From: Longitalea arenae
GTDB lineage: Bacteria; Bacteroidota; Bacteroidia; Chitinophagales; Chitinophagaceae
Assembly: GCF_016924755.1 (NCBI RefSeq)
Contig: NZ_JAFFJX010000008.1
Span: 186,001 to 250,000 of the forward strand
DNA: 64,000 nt
Direction: 5' to 3'
The notes below the pieces were generated by a model. It saw only the letters and a program-made list of their open reading frames with translations, was not told where the DNA came from and did no database searches. Positions 46,101 to 54,386 of the stretch are shown in pieces. Position numbers and translations under genes: made by a program. Each line of letters opens with the position of its first letter. Position 1 is the stretch's first letter.

Positions 46101-46478
46101 CACCTGGCCATAGCCGATGACGACCACCTCATCCATTGATTTCTGGCTTATTTCGAGCCGCACAGCTACTTCGCCACTTGCCGGCACTTTAATGGTTTGG
46201 GAAGCAAAACCTGAAAAGGAAAAAGTGATGCTGGCATCTACCGGTGCTTTTAAGGAAAAGCGGCCATTGTCATCTGTAGTAACCCCCTGCGATGTATGCT
46301 GAATGGTTACAGAAACGCCTTTGAGCGGCATATTACTGGCATCCACTACCGTACCGGTGATCGTTCGCTCCTGCGCCAGTAACGAAAAAGGGGCAAAAAG
46401 AATGGCTGCAAAAAACAAGACAAAACCCCATTGTCTTGTTGGAAACAGATTGAACATAAAGCGTCGAATTTTCATCAT
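43167..46478 (-). CDS. SusC/RagA-family TonB-dependent transporter (SusC2)
   Basis: A 1103-residue outer-membrane transporter with a signal peptide (GFVLFFAAILFAPFSLLAQ). A carboxypeptidase-regulatory-like domain (ITGTVVDASNMPLKGVSVTI) comes first. The TonB box-like DEVVVIGYGQVRKKDLTG and plug (NPNTTQDIIRGTPGVTVGFD, LLVLDGMIFYGELSEINPDD) follow, and a barrel ends in a terminal Phe (SFGLNVNF). It is 145 residues longer than SusC1, mostly from the N-terminal domain. ATG 46475 is an alternative start. It should import pectic oligomers captured by SusD2. Confidence 0.95.
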   Translation of the reverse strand: MMKIRRFMFNLFPTRQWGFVLFFAAILFAPFSLLAQERTITGTVVDASNMPLKGVSVTIQHTSQGVTTDDNGRFSLKAPVDASITFSFSGFASQTIKVPASGEVAVRLEISQKSMDEVVVIGYGQVRKKDLTGSITQIRPDKIADQNPNTTQDIIRGTPGVTVGFDPTAKGGGSIQIRGQRSVYTAGGHNDPLLVLDGMIFYGELSEINPDDIEQIDILKDASAAAVYGAKSANGVLIITTKKGKKGKPRFNFTSNLGIVTMGAHRRVMNGAEYMQYRQDWYTAPTYGINPATGNYEAYQSSFRTQPGYYAEPTDANLTKYGITIDQWRAYTAATNTPGISDAEIWAKRLLLQSTVLNNFLAGKTFDWYDQSFRTGINQDYNLSASGASDNINYYMSLGYLSNQGVVAGNDYKAIRSNMKLEAKMTKWLDVSGNVNFQHRTDNDIAADWNRQIIYNAPFASYKDDNGNLQVHPQGDNMINNYGYNFDFNRQYIDRDQGYTIFNTILSAKVKLPFNITYSFNASPRYQYYHQRYWESSAHPDWGGTNGRVDREQTARFDWSLNNTINMEQNFGKHRVNLTLVQEAEKRQSWKDRVEARNILPSDALGFHETTFGDKNRSNYDAEDVKETADGLLARMIYSYNDRYMFTASFRRDGYSAFGISNPRANFFSAAVAWTFTNENFFKWEPMSLGKLRISWGQNGNRSLNDPYLALANLAAGSGSASMGYVDNSGNLIQYRYLRIDRLANPNLHWEKTESFNTGIDFGFLNNRFTGTLDYYITPTVDMIMERGLPNFTGFTNITTNLGKVVNTGFEITLSSQNVRTKNFSWSTTLNFSKYKNTIKHLYYVYDDVLDDQGNVIGSRERDDITNSWFIGQPVSTIWNYNVTGIWQADEAAEAAIYGQRPGDPKVANNYTGDDVKNANGTVTPRYNDRDKEFLGQTSAPIMWSLRNDFSWKNFNFSFNMYSYWGHKSVIGLYLNQDNNTSLITNLANTWKKEYWTLENPNSDFGRLDAKGPAGVNAPGKLFDKTFIRLDNITVGYNIPQKLSSKAGIERVKVFASIRNAALWTKDKNWAYGDVETYTTVNDQQYRAGIAPRIYSFGLNVNF

Positions 46479-46501
46479 GACAATTGATTAAAGATTTGGC
46501 A

Positions 46502-46570
46502 AGACCTGTCAGGTCTGCTTATACGAACTGTTTATTTAAGACCCAAGGCTGACCTTACAGGTCTGCTCAG
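46502..46570. repeat. Palindromic GACCTG...CAGGTC repeats
   Basis: AGACCTG-T-CAGGTCT (46502-46516) and GACCT-TAC-AGGTC (46551-46563) lie just upstream of the SusC2 start. A related CCTGACAGGT occurs near 46647. The same CTGACAGGTCT half-site recurs at 63047-63110, so this looks like a dispersed genome repeat or protein-binding motif. The function is unknown. Confidence 0.6.
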
Positions 46571-46762
46571 CTTTGAATAATGGAACGAAAAAACGGGGAG
46601 GATGGAATTGCCAGTAAGCGTTTAGAAACAGGGGTTGGTGCACTACCCTGACAGGTAACATGTCTTTTTTCATACCGCAAAAGTTTTGGTGCCAGGTTCC
46701 GGATCCTGATCCGCCTGAAAGAGATAACAATGGCAATATAGCCGGTAGATGGCTGGTAGTGA

Positions 46763-46789
46763 GGGGGGCATTTTTTGATAAAAAGGGGG
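46763..46789 (-). promoter_or_regulatory. Candidate HTCS2 operator: paired G-runs
   Basis: On the plus strand GGGGGG (46763-46768) and GGGGG (46785-46789, after AAAAA) start 22 bp apart. They lie about 285 bp upstream of the SusC2 ATG and 100 bp after the HTCS2 stop. The arrangement mirrors 9544-9569. Further downstream AACCCCTAC and AACCCCCTAC (46806-46833 region) repeat on the other strand. Confidence 0.4.
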
Positions 46790-46868
46790 CTTTTTTAACC
46801 CCTACAGGTACGTCAACCCCCTACATATGGTTATTTTAAATTTGTAAAAGACTCATCAATAGACATAT

Positions 46869-46898
46869 GATAAAAAAATTGACGTAGTGCACTACGTC
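46869..46898 (-). terminator. Terminator of HTCS2
   Basis: The perfect 18-bp palindrome GACGTAGTGCACTACGTC (46881-46898) forms a 7-bp stem with a TGCA loop and includes the HTCS2 stop codon. On the minus strand AATTTTTTT follows, as in an intrinsic terminator. Confidence 0.8.
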
Positions 46899-48814
46899 GA
46901 GGAACGCCTTATAATTTTTTCGTTGATATGGTACTGTTTTCCTAGATTTTTACGGTATCGCTCGATATATTCCGATGGCCGCATCCCGAAGAGGCGGGTG
47001 AAATGTTCCCTGAAATGTTTTACATCGGCTATTCCCACATGAAAGGCGGTCTCATTGACATTATAATTCGAATTGATGAACAATTCGGCCGCCTTGCGCA
47101 AACGTATAAAGCGTACAAATGCGTTGGCGGGCTGACCGGAAACCGCTTTGATCTTTTTATTCATTTTGGAATAGCTCATGCCCAGTTCCTGCGCCAGGGT
47201 TTGAATGGAAAAGCGGTCATCGTCGAGATGCGCTTCCACAATGGCAATGCAATTATCGAGAAAGGTCTTATACTCACCGGATACTTTTAAGGTGTTTTGC
47301 TGCAAGGTGATCTCGTTGTAAAAATATTTCTGCAGGTTGTTTTTACTTTTTATCAGCGCCATTACCCGGGCAAGCAGCAGCTCTTTGTCAAAAGGTTTGG
47401 TAATGTAATCATCCGCCCCTACTTCCACCCCTTGCAGCCGCGTATCATTAGAAGAATTACTGGTAAGCAGGATCACCGGAATATGACACAAAGCACTGTC
47501 TTCCTTGATATTTTTGCAAAGCTCAATGCCCGACATTCCCTGTAAAACCACATCGCTTATAATAATATCCGGGTGGTACTGCTGCGCCAGCCGCAGCCCT
47601 TCTTCGCCGCTTTGCGCTTCATACACGGTAAATTGTTCTTTGAAAAGACCGGCCACGTACCGCCTGATCTCAGCATTGTCGTCTACCACCAGGATCCGCT
47701 GGGTTTCGGTAGCAAGGTCATTAAATACGGTTTGCCCGGCTTTACGCTCCTGATCCTTTACCGGGGCTTCCGGTATGATCTCCTTCCATGAACCGGGTTC
47801 CTCGGGTTCAATGACAGGCAATGCATCCCCTGCCCTTTCCTCCTGTTTGGCAGGCAGGCATATGACAAAAGAAGTGCCCTTGCCTGCTTCGCTGGTATAT
47901 GACAGTTCCCCTTTATGTGCTTCCACCAAACGTTTTACCAGGTATAAACCGAAACCAAAGCCGGCTTTGGCGGTATTGGCCTGATAGAACTTTTCAAAGA
48001 GCTTATCCTTTGCACTATCTGGAATGCCTGGACCACTGTCCTTAATTTCCAGGACCAGGTCATCTTCATGCAACTCAACGTGAAAATGAATACTTCCCTG
48101 GTCAGGGGTATATTTAAAGGCATTCGATAATAAATTATACAGGATGATCTCCAGCTTTTCCCGGTCGGCATTGATGTATGCCTGTTCGGCTGTTGACAAG
48201 AGCTGGTAATCGATGTTCTTGGCCAGCGCCAGCTGGGCAAAAGCGGAATACACGTCTTTTACCAGTTTGCCCAGTTCGAGCGGTACGATCTTCAGTTGGT
48301 CTAAACCGCTATCTGCTTTTTGAAACAGGAGGAGTTGGTCTACCAGCCCCAGCATTCGCCGCGCATTGTGATAGATCAATTGTAAGTCGTTTTCGTCGTT
48401 TCCTGCGTTTTGCCGGTTCTTCAGCAGATCTTTAAGGGGATTTATAATCAGGGTGAGTGGCGTTCTGAATTCATGGGAGATCATGGTAAAAGCCAGCCGC
48501 TGTGCTTCCAGTTCCGCTTCTTTTTTGTCTTTTTCTGCATTGGCCCTGGCCAGTTCCGCCTCGCGTTTTTCTCTTTCGGCCTTTTCATTTTCCTCGTTCA
48601 GGCGCAGGATCTGAAGCTGGTACTCTAAACGGGTTTGCCGGCTTTTATACCGCAGGTATAAATACAGTAACAGGGCGGCCAAACATAAATAGACCAGGTA
48701 ACTGTTTGCACTCAGCAGATCGATCCTGGCAAAACCCGGACTGCCGGCCGCGAATAGCGAATTGGTAAAAAAAAGGGCAAATAGGCAGGCAATGTAGTGT
48801 TTACAATCTCTCAT
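46892..48814 (-). CDS. Hybrid two-component regulator lacking the periplasmic sensor (HTCS2)
   Basis: A 640-residue protein from ATG 48814. After a signal-like N-terminus (HYIACLFALFFTNSLFAA) only about 15 residues precede a TM helix (YLVYLCLAALLLYLYLRY). A charged coiled coil follows, then HisKA with ISHEFRTPLTLIINP (His114), HATPase, a receiver (IIISDVVLQGMSG, Asp about 421) and an AraC HTH ending YIERYRKN. The propeller blades and Y_Y_Y domain seen in HTCS1 are absent, and only 138 bp separate it from the next gene's end. The 3' half is close to HTCS1, suggesting common descent with sensor loss. It presumably controls SusC2/SusD2 and the lyase. Confidence 0.92.
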   Translation of the reverse strand: MRDCKHYIACLFALFFTNSLFAAGSPGFARIDLLSANSYLVYLCLAALLLYLYLRYKSRQTRLEYQLQILRLNEENEKAEREKREAELARANAEKDKKEAELEAQRLAFTMISHEFRTPLTLIINPLKDLLKNRQNAGNDENDLQLIYHNARRMLGLVDQLLLFQKADSGLDQLKIVPLELGKLVKDVYSAFAQLALAKNIDYQLLSTAEQAYINADREKLEIILYNLLSNAFKYTPDQGSIHFHVELHEDDLVLEIKDSGPGIPDSAKDKLFEKFYQANTAKAGFGFGLYLVKRLVEAHKGELSYTSEAGKGTSFVICLPAKQEERAGDALPVIEPEEPGSWKEIIPEAPVKDQERKAGQTVFNDLATETQRILVVDDNAEIRRYVAGLFKEQFTVYEAQSGEEGLRLAQQYHPDIIISDVVLQGMSGIELCKNIKEDSALCHIPVILLTSNSSNDTRLQGVEVGADDYITKPFDKELLLARVMALIKSKNNLQKYFYNEITLQQNTLKVSGEYKTFLDNCIAIVEAHLDDDRFSIQTLAQELGMSYSKMNKKIKAVSGQPANAFVRFIRLRKAAELFINSNYNVNETAFHVGIADVKHFREHFTRLFGMRPSEYIERYRKNLGKQYHINEKIIRRSST

Positions 48815-48958
48815 GTGCACAATATTCCTTAGGGTAATCGCTGTTTGGTTACAACCAAATATAAAGGAATATTTTTTAGCAAACAGAGCCGTGCCACAGT
48901 TCGTTCACATAGGAGTGACAAACCATGACACGGCTATACAACACAATGAAGCCTGTTA

Positions 48959-50593
48959 TTAAAAAATGTAGTTCGTACTTAAAAAATTACTCTCATGATC
49001 GCGCACGATCGTATTGAGCAGGTTCTTATTCGATTCAGTTATTTTAGCTGCCACCAGCGAACGGATCGAGAACGAACGAAGCGCATCGAATACGGAAAGT
49101 GTGCCTTCTGCACTGTCTTTTCTTCCGGTGAATGGAAAAATATCAGGTCCGCGTTGTGCCTGGCAGTTAATATTTACACGGCTTACCAGGTTTACAAATG
49201 AATCTATGAGCTTTGCTACTTCGGTTGGTTCTTCACTGAAGATACTTACCTGCATGCCATGGGATGCATTTACCTGGTAGTTGATCGGTTCTTCGATAGA
49301 CTCAAAGGGTACTACCGGCACGATGGGACCAAACTGTTCTTCATGATACAGTTTCATTTTATCATTGACCGGGTATACGACCGCCGGAAATACAAAAGAA
49401 GCTTCCTGCAGGCCGCCATTTTCATTCATTACTTTGGCGCCTTTGGCAACGGCATCCTCAATGCATTCTTTAAGATACGCAGGTTTATTATCTTCAGGCA
49501 GCGGCGTTATTCTTACGCCGCTTTCCCAGGGCAAACCGGGTTTTAGGGCAGCCACAGCGGCAGACAGCTTTTCAGTGAATTCTGCAGCCACTTCTTTTTG
49601 CACAAAGATCAGCTTCAGGGCAGTGCAACGTTGTCCGTTAAAAGACAGGGCCCCCAATATACATTCGTTCACCGCTACATCGAGGTTGGCGTTTTTTGTA
49701 ACGATGGCCGCATTTTTCGCATCCAGGCTCAGGATGGCGCGCAAGCGGTTCACTTTCGGGTGCAGTTTTTTGAGTCCGTTTGCTACTTTGCTGGAACCGA
49801 TGAAAGCCAGCACATTCACCTTACCGCTTTCCATGATCGGTGAAATGATCTCTGAGCCCCTGCCATATAAAGTATTTACTGTTCCTTTCGGAAATGCTTC
49901 TTTAAATGCGTTCAGCAATGGATAGTGCGCCAGAACGCCGTGTTTGGGCAATTTGAAAAGGATGGTATTACCCATGATAAGGGCCGGAATGAGGGTCGTG
50001 AAAATTTCATTCAACGGATAATTGAAAGGGCCCATACTCAATACTACACCTAATGGTGCTCTTCTTACCTGGGCAATAGTACCTTCTGCCTGCTGAAAAC
50101 GGGATGATTCGCGGTCATGTTCTTTCAGCGCGTCGATGGTGTCATTTATGTATTCTACCGTACGGTCAAATTCTTTGGTAGCGTCTGCCAGTGTTTTTCC
50201 AATTTCCCACATCAATAGTTTTATCACCAGGTTTCTTTGCTGGATCATGAGGTATACAAACTTCTGCATGCATTGGATGCGTCCTTCTACCGACATGGTA
50301 GGCCATTCACCAAGTCCATTATTATAAGCTGCTACAGCTGCGTCAAGCGCTTCCAGTGATTCTTTCGGCGTGGTATTCGGTATGCTGCCCAATAGTTTTT
50401 TCTTCAACCCGGTTGGCGTAGGCACACACACCGGGGAATAAATATTGGTAACAGGACCATTCCAGGGAACCAGTTCTCCATTTAATAAGTACTCGCGTTG
50501 ATGGATCTCCGTAACCTGGAATTCAGCTGGGATACTGCTTTCGTCTTTAAAAATGGGCGGTAAGGAACGGCTGCTGGTGTTCTGTTGCTGCAT
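48959..50593 (-). CDS. Aldehyde dehydrogenase, NADP-GAPDH (GAPN)-like
   Basis: A 544-residue ALDH-superfamily enzyme. The best family match by eye is non-phosphorylating glyceraldehyde-3-phosphate dehydrogenase, which yields NADPH and 3-phosphoglycerate. Evidence is the C-terminal GPDIFPFTGRKDSAEGTLSV segment, the catalytic Cys323 in NGQRCTALK and LGVVLSMGPFNYPLNE near the cofactor site. The usual general-base stretch ELGGK reads SLDAK (ILSLDAKNAAIV), a departure from most ALDHs, although a similar sequence occurs in some GAPN-like groups. It is monocistronic on the minus strand. Confidence 0.8.
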   Translation of the reverse strand: MQQQNTSSRSLPPIFKDESSIPAEFQVTEIHQREYLLNGELVPWNGPVTNIYSPVCVPTPTGLKKKLLGSIPNTTPKESLEALDAAVAAYNNGLGEWPTMSVEGRIQCMQKFVYLMIQQRNLVIKLLMWEIGKTLADATKEFDRTVEYINDTIDALKEHDRESSRFQQAEGTIAQVRRAPLGVVLSMGPFNYPLNEIFTTLIPALIMGNTILFKLPKHGVLAHYPLLNAFKEAFPKGTVNTLYGRGSEIISPIMESGKVNVLAFIGSSKVANGLKKLHPKVNRLRAILSLDAKNAAIVTKNANLDVAVNECILGALSFNGQRCTALKLIFVQKEVAAEFTEKLSAAVAALKPGLPWESGVRITPLPEDNKPAYLKECIEDAVAKGAKVMNENGGLQEASFVFPAVVYPVNDKMKLYHEEQFGPIVPVVPFESIEEPINYQVNASHGMQVSIFSEEPTEVAKLIDSFVNLVSRVNINCQAQRGPDIFPFTGRKDSAEGTLSVFDALRSFSIRSLVAAKITESNKNLLNTIVRDHESNFLSTNYIF

Positions 50594-50781
50594 GGTTGAA
50601 TGATTTTCGTCTCTTATTAAATATTTTTCAAATTTACTATAGGATCAGGCGAATCAGGTTAGGATATAACATGATTTTTTCAAATGTAGTTTAATAAACG
50701 AGAAGACATTTAATAAAATGACCTTATGCTAAACTAAAATAGCCCTTAGCGGGCTATTTCAGTTTATGGTTATTCAAATTT

Positions 50782-52548
50782 TTAGTGCACCGTTTGCTGC
50801 TGGTGTTTCCATAGCTCCTGGAAAATAGGGCTGTTCTCACGCAGGTAGGTGAAACTGCCTTCCGCTACTATCCTGCCCTGCTTAAGCACATAAATGTAAT
50901 CGAACTGATTCAACAGGTGCAGGCGGTGCATGGAAGAAATGATGGCTTTATTCTGGAACGCAGCAAACATCTTCTGGTAGATCAATGCTTCCGTTTTCGG
51001 GTCAACACTGCTGGTGGGTTCATCCAGCAATACCACTTCACTTTCCCTCGCCGCCAAAATACCACGGGCCAGGGCCAGGCGCTGTTTTTGTCCGCCCGAG
51101 AGGTTAACACCTTTTTCGCGGATATCCGATTCCAGCCCTTTCGGCAACTGGTGGATCACATCGGTGAAATGCGCACTGTCACTCACCTTCATGATCTCTG
51201 CATCAGCAAAGGGGAGCCCCAGCGTAATATTATATGCAATGGTATTTTCAAAGATCTCTGGCTCCTGCGGGAACAGGGTTACCGTTTCATTGATGGTGGC
51301 CAGCGCATAGGGTTTGCCATCTACCGTTAACTGCATACCGGCTTGCGGATTGTACAGTCCTCTTAATAAAGACAACAAAGTACTCTTACCGCTTCCGCTT
51401 TCCCCGATCAGGGCGATCCTTTTTCCCCGGCCAATGGTAAGATCGAGGTTATGCAGGCTTTGCGGGGCATGATCGCTGTCGTATTGCTGGCGGTGGGTAA
51501 AATTCAGGTTTTTGATCTCGATGGTCTGCCAGTCTTCGGGCAGGTCGCTGGGCTGGTCGGGACGATGCTGATCCTGGTAGGCCTTTTCAATTTTGCCGGC
51601 TGTTTCAACATGCGTATTGTACCGTACGATCTCCGTGTATTGCCAGGCCACGTCGTGGAATACGGTGGTGAACTGGTTCACAAATCCCAGCAAGGTGACC
51701 AGTCCGGCAATAGGAAACACCTGGCCCGGACTCCAGTTCTGGTAAACAAAACCTGCGGCGATCACTACGTAGATCAGGGAGACCATCATATCGGCTACAA
51801 ACCATTTCCATTCATTGATCACTGCATTCTTCCGGAAGGGCCGTACAATCGACTGCACTTTTTTCAGCAACCCGCTTTCCATGCTTTGTTCCAGGCGAAG
51901 GGTTATCACCGTCATGATGTTCGACAGGCTGTCGAACAGCGTGGAAGAAACCACGTGCTCCTTCTCATTCACTTCGTCGAGTGTTTTAATGAATGGCTTA
52001 TCGAATTTCATGATCAGGGCAATGGTGATGATGCCCAGCAGGATACCGATGCTGCCAAACAGCGGGGAGAAATACAACATGGCCGCCACTGAAAAGATCA
52101 TTTTCGCCAGCGCATGAACGTACATGAATCCCTTGTCAAAAAATTCGCGCAGCGCTTCATACGCTTTTCTGATACGGTTAATGGTAGAACCGCTGTGGTG
52201 GTCCTGGTGCCATTTTACCGGCAGGTGCAGCGCCTGGTGATAGCGTTCCATCAGGAAGTTGCGGCTCAGGTTAAACGCCAGCTGGCGCTCCATGATGCGT
52301 GCCGGACCGTGGAAGCTCCATTCTACGAACTTCATTCCAAAATAAGCAATGGCGTACAGCAGGGCATAATAAAAGACCTGCCGGGTATCCTGTTGGATCT
52401 TTCCGACGAACCAGCCAAAAAGGATGGGGTTCAGCGAGTAGATCACATTGGCAACAAGGAATAACGTATAGATAAGTACATACTTCTTTCGTTCCTGGCG
52501 GGCATAGTGCCACGCCGTTTTCAATAATGAGATATATGGATTGGACAT
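50782..52548 (-). CDS. ABC exporter, fused permease-ATPase
   Basis: A 588-residue half-transporter from ATG 52548, chosen because an earlier in-frame start adds a non-conserved extension. Six TM helices (including IYTLFLVANVIYSLNPILFGW and MYVHALAKMIFSVAAMLYFSP) precede the nucleotide-binding domain. That domain has Walker A GESGSGKST, signature LSGGQKQRLALARGIL and Walker B VVLLDEPTSSVDP. It should act as a dimer in the inner membrane exporting lipid, peptide or drug; no substrate clue is present. It is not adjacent to an accessory gene. Confidence 0.92.
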   Translation of the reverse strand: MSNPYISLLKTAWHYARQERKKYVLIYTLFLVANVIYSLNPILFGWFVGKIQQDTRQVFYYALLYAIAYFGMKFVEWSFHGPARIMERQLAFNLSRNFLMERYHQALHLPVKWHQDHHSGSTINRIRKAYEALREFFDKGFMYVHALAKMIFSVAAMLYFSPLFGSIGILLGIITIALIMKFDKPFIKTLDEVNEKEHVVSSTLFDSLSNIMTVITLRLEQSMESGLLKKVQSIVRPFRKNAVINEWKWFVADMMVSLIYVVIAAGFVYQNWSPGQVFPIAGLVTLLGFVNQFTTVFHDVAWQYTEIVRYNTHVETAGKIEKAYQDQHRPDQPSDLPEDWQTIEIKNLNFTHRQQYDSDHAPQSLHNLDLTIGRGKRIALIGESGSGKSTLLSLLRGLYNPQAGMQLTVDGKPYALATINETVTLFPQEPEIFENTIAYNITLGLPFADAEIMKVSDSAHFTDVIHQLPKGLESDIREKGVNLSGGQKQRLALARGILAARESEVVLLDEPTSSVDPKTEALIYQKMFAAFQNKAIISSMHRLHLLNQFDYIYVLKQGRIVAEGSFTYLRENSPIFQELWKHQQQTVH

Positions 52549-52960
52549 TTCGCTACAAATGAAAAATAAACAATAGGGTTTGCTCCAGGTCAATGCCGGA
52601 GTACCGGATCAGCGCGGGCTGCATACGGAATGCAGCGGAAAGATCCTGCTACAAGTTAGTGACGGGAGACCATCGGAATGGAGACTTTCATTTTAGTGGT
52701 TTACAATAGAAGGCAAAGGTCCTTAAATTTTCCCAAACACAAAACAGGAGTCTAATCGTACCCGTCAAAAGTCTGGCTGTAACCGGCCCTGCGCTTCAAA
52801 AGTGTCAGACCAACAGCCGGGGGCCTGCCGGGGCGTGGAGGGTGCCCGGTTTGGTAATGGGTATTCCACTCTACACCACCGCTATAATTGTTTGATACCC
52901 ATTAACCATGAGTAAGGCATAAATTATGCAAAAATGGTAATGAACCAAATTGTTTGATAT
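52549..52960. other. Gene-free stretch with a long-loop inverted repeat
   Basis: TAATGGGTAT (52855-52864) and ATACCCATTA (52895-52904) form a perfect 10-bp inverted repeat around a 30-nt loop. AATTGTTTGATA occurs twice (near 52887 and 52942). Promoters for the divergent ABC exporter and SPW gene must lie here, but no clean consensus box was found. Confidence 0.45.
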
Positions 52961-53359
52961 ATGAGATGGATAGCAACAAAGACCCATGGATACCTGGACT
53001 ATCTGATGGGTATACTGCTGATTGCAGCACCGTGGATATTTGGTTTTGCCAGAGAAGGCGCCGAAACATGGGTACCGGTTGTAATAGGTGCCGGTGTGAT
53101 CCTGTACAGTTTGATTACAGATTATGAATTAGGAGCAAGCCCGGTGATCTCCATGAGAACACACCTTATGCTTGACCTGATTGGTGGTGCCCTGCTGGCG
53201 GTTTCTCCGTGGCTGTTTGGCTTCGCAGACTATGTATGGCAGCCGCACCTGATCTTTGGTATCCTGGAAATGGGTGCTGCTTTAATGACGAAACTGGTTC
53301 CGGGTGTTGAAAAGAAACATCATTATCATCCGAATCAACGTCACACAACAGCACATTAA
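52961..53359 (+). CDS. SPW-repeat membrane protein
   Basis: A 132-residue inner-membrane protein with two SPW repeats, HGYLDYLMGILLIAAPWIFGF and HLMLDLIGGALLAVSPWLFGF, each half TM helix and half motif. A third hydrophobic helix lies in the middle. The C-terminus is His-rich (KKHHYHPNQRHTTAH). Function of the family is unknown. It is monocistronic with its own hairpin terminator. Confidence 0.88.
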   Translation: MRWIATKTHGYLDYLMGILLIAAPWIFGFAREGAETWVPVVIGAGVILYSLITDYELGASPVISMRTHLMLDLIGGALLAVSPWLFGFADYVWQPHLIFGILEMGAALMTKLVPGVEKKHHYHPNQRHTTAH

Positions 53360-53388
53360 AAGTTAATTCCGTCGGTTTAAACGATTAG

Positions 53389-53418
53389 GCCGTCCGCCCC
53401 TGGCGGATGGCTTTTTTA
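53389..53418 (+). terminator. Terminator of SPW gene
   Basis: GCCGTCCGCC (53389-53398) pairs with GGCGGATGGC (53402-53411) with one G-T wobble and a 3-nt loop, followed by TTTTTTATT. It lies 29 bp after the SPW stop. Confidence 0.85.
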
Positions 53419-53479
53419 TTTGTGGTTATGGCCGGGATAACGTTATGATCGCTTAATGCGAATGAGTATATGCTTAAGA

Positions 53480-54295
53480 CTAGCCGAACATGATCTTGAC
53501 CGTTTGGTAGAATAAACGGCTCTGTAGGTGTTGGGCCTGTTCGCTAAATCCCTGCAGGCCGAAGAGGCCGGCGGCATTGCCTTTGTTAATAGCTATTTCG
53601 AGGTAACCGGCAGCATTGAAGAGGGCCAGTTTTTCGCCTTCCGGTACATCGGCATAGGTTTCCGCAATTTTATCGATGACTTCATTGCGTTTGAAAACGA
53701 TCTTGAACTTGCGTCCTTTGCGATGCTCCTCAAATTGTTCCCGGGTGATATTGACTACGATATTCTCGAAATGATCAATGAAAATGATCTGTCCCTCCAT
53801 CCAGTTCTCCCCAAACAGGGGACGCAGATGATTCTTCTCAATGAATGGTACATCGGGTATGCCAATGTCCTGTAAACGGGCGCCGGCATGTAATTGCTGT
53901 ATGGCCTCCCCCATCACCTGGGTACAGTAAAGCGTGTTCTTAATGGCCTTTGGATCCAGTGGCAGGCCGATGATCATTTCCGGTTTATCTTCCAGGATCA
54001 TGGTGAGCAAGCCATTATCGGCGCATAAAATATATTGTTCATGGTGCCAGGCCAATAATAATTGTTCGGGCTTTTTTTCAAACAGGTTGATCAGCAATAA
54101 ATGGAATGTGTGGGAAGGAAACTGCCGGATGGCATTGCGGCAGATATACGCTGCCTGCGGGTAATTGAACGGAGAAATAGTATGTGACACATCAACCAGG
54201 GTAAAACTGGGGTTGAGCTGCAACAACCGGCCTTTTACTGCACCCACCAGGTAGTCTTGCATACCAAAATCAGAAGTGAGGGTTAGTAAAGGCAT
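53480..54295 (-). CDS. SAM hydroxide adenosyltransferase family protein (DUF62)
   Basis: A 271-residue protein of the SAM-dependent fluorinase/chlorinase family. Bacterial members that lack halogenase context hydrolyse S-adenosylmethionine to adenosine and methionine using water. The family start MPLLTLTSDFGMQDYLVGAVKG is present, together with DVSHTISPFN and ADNGLLTMI. No halogenase context (no halide or natural-product genes) is near, so the hydrolase role is the best guess. It is likely monocistronic. Confidence 0.88.
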   Translation of the reverse strand: MPLLTLTSDFGMQDYLVGAVKGRLLQLNPSFTLVDVSHTISPFNYPQAAYICRNAIRQFPSHTFHLLLINLFEKKPEQLLLAWHHEQYILCADNGLLTMILEDKPEMIIGLPLDPKAIKNTLYCTQVMGEAIQQLHAGARLQDIGIPDVPFIEKNHLRPLFGENWMEGQIIFIDHFENIVVNITREQFEEHRKGRKFKIVFKRNEVIDKIAETYADVPEGEKLALFNAAGYLEIAINKGNAAGLFGLQGFSEQAQHLQSRLFYQTVKIMFG

Positions 54296-54386
54296 CAGAG
54301 AATTTAAGAGTTAAAATTACAATTGAGATATAAAAAGGTTTGAACACTTTGGTTAATGAATAATGAAGCGAACCATTTATAATGCT

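Noticed and set aside
46881..46898. Perfect palindrome GACGTAGTGCACTACGTC as an operator
   Set aside because: It spans the HTCS2 stop codon and is followed on that strand by seven T, so an intrinsic terminator explains it better.
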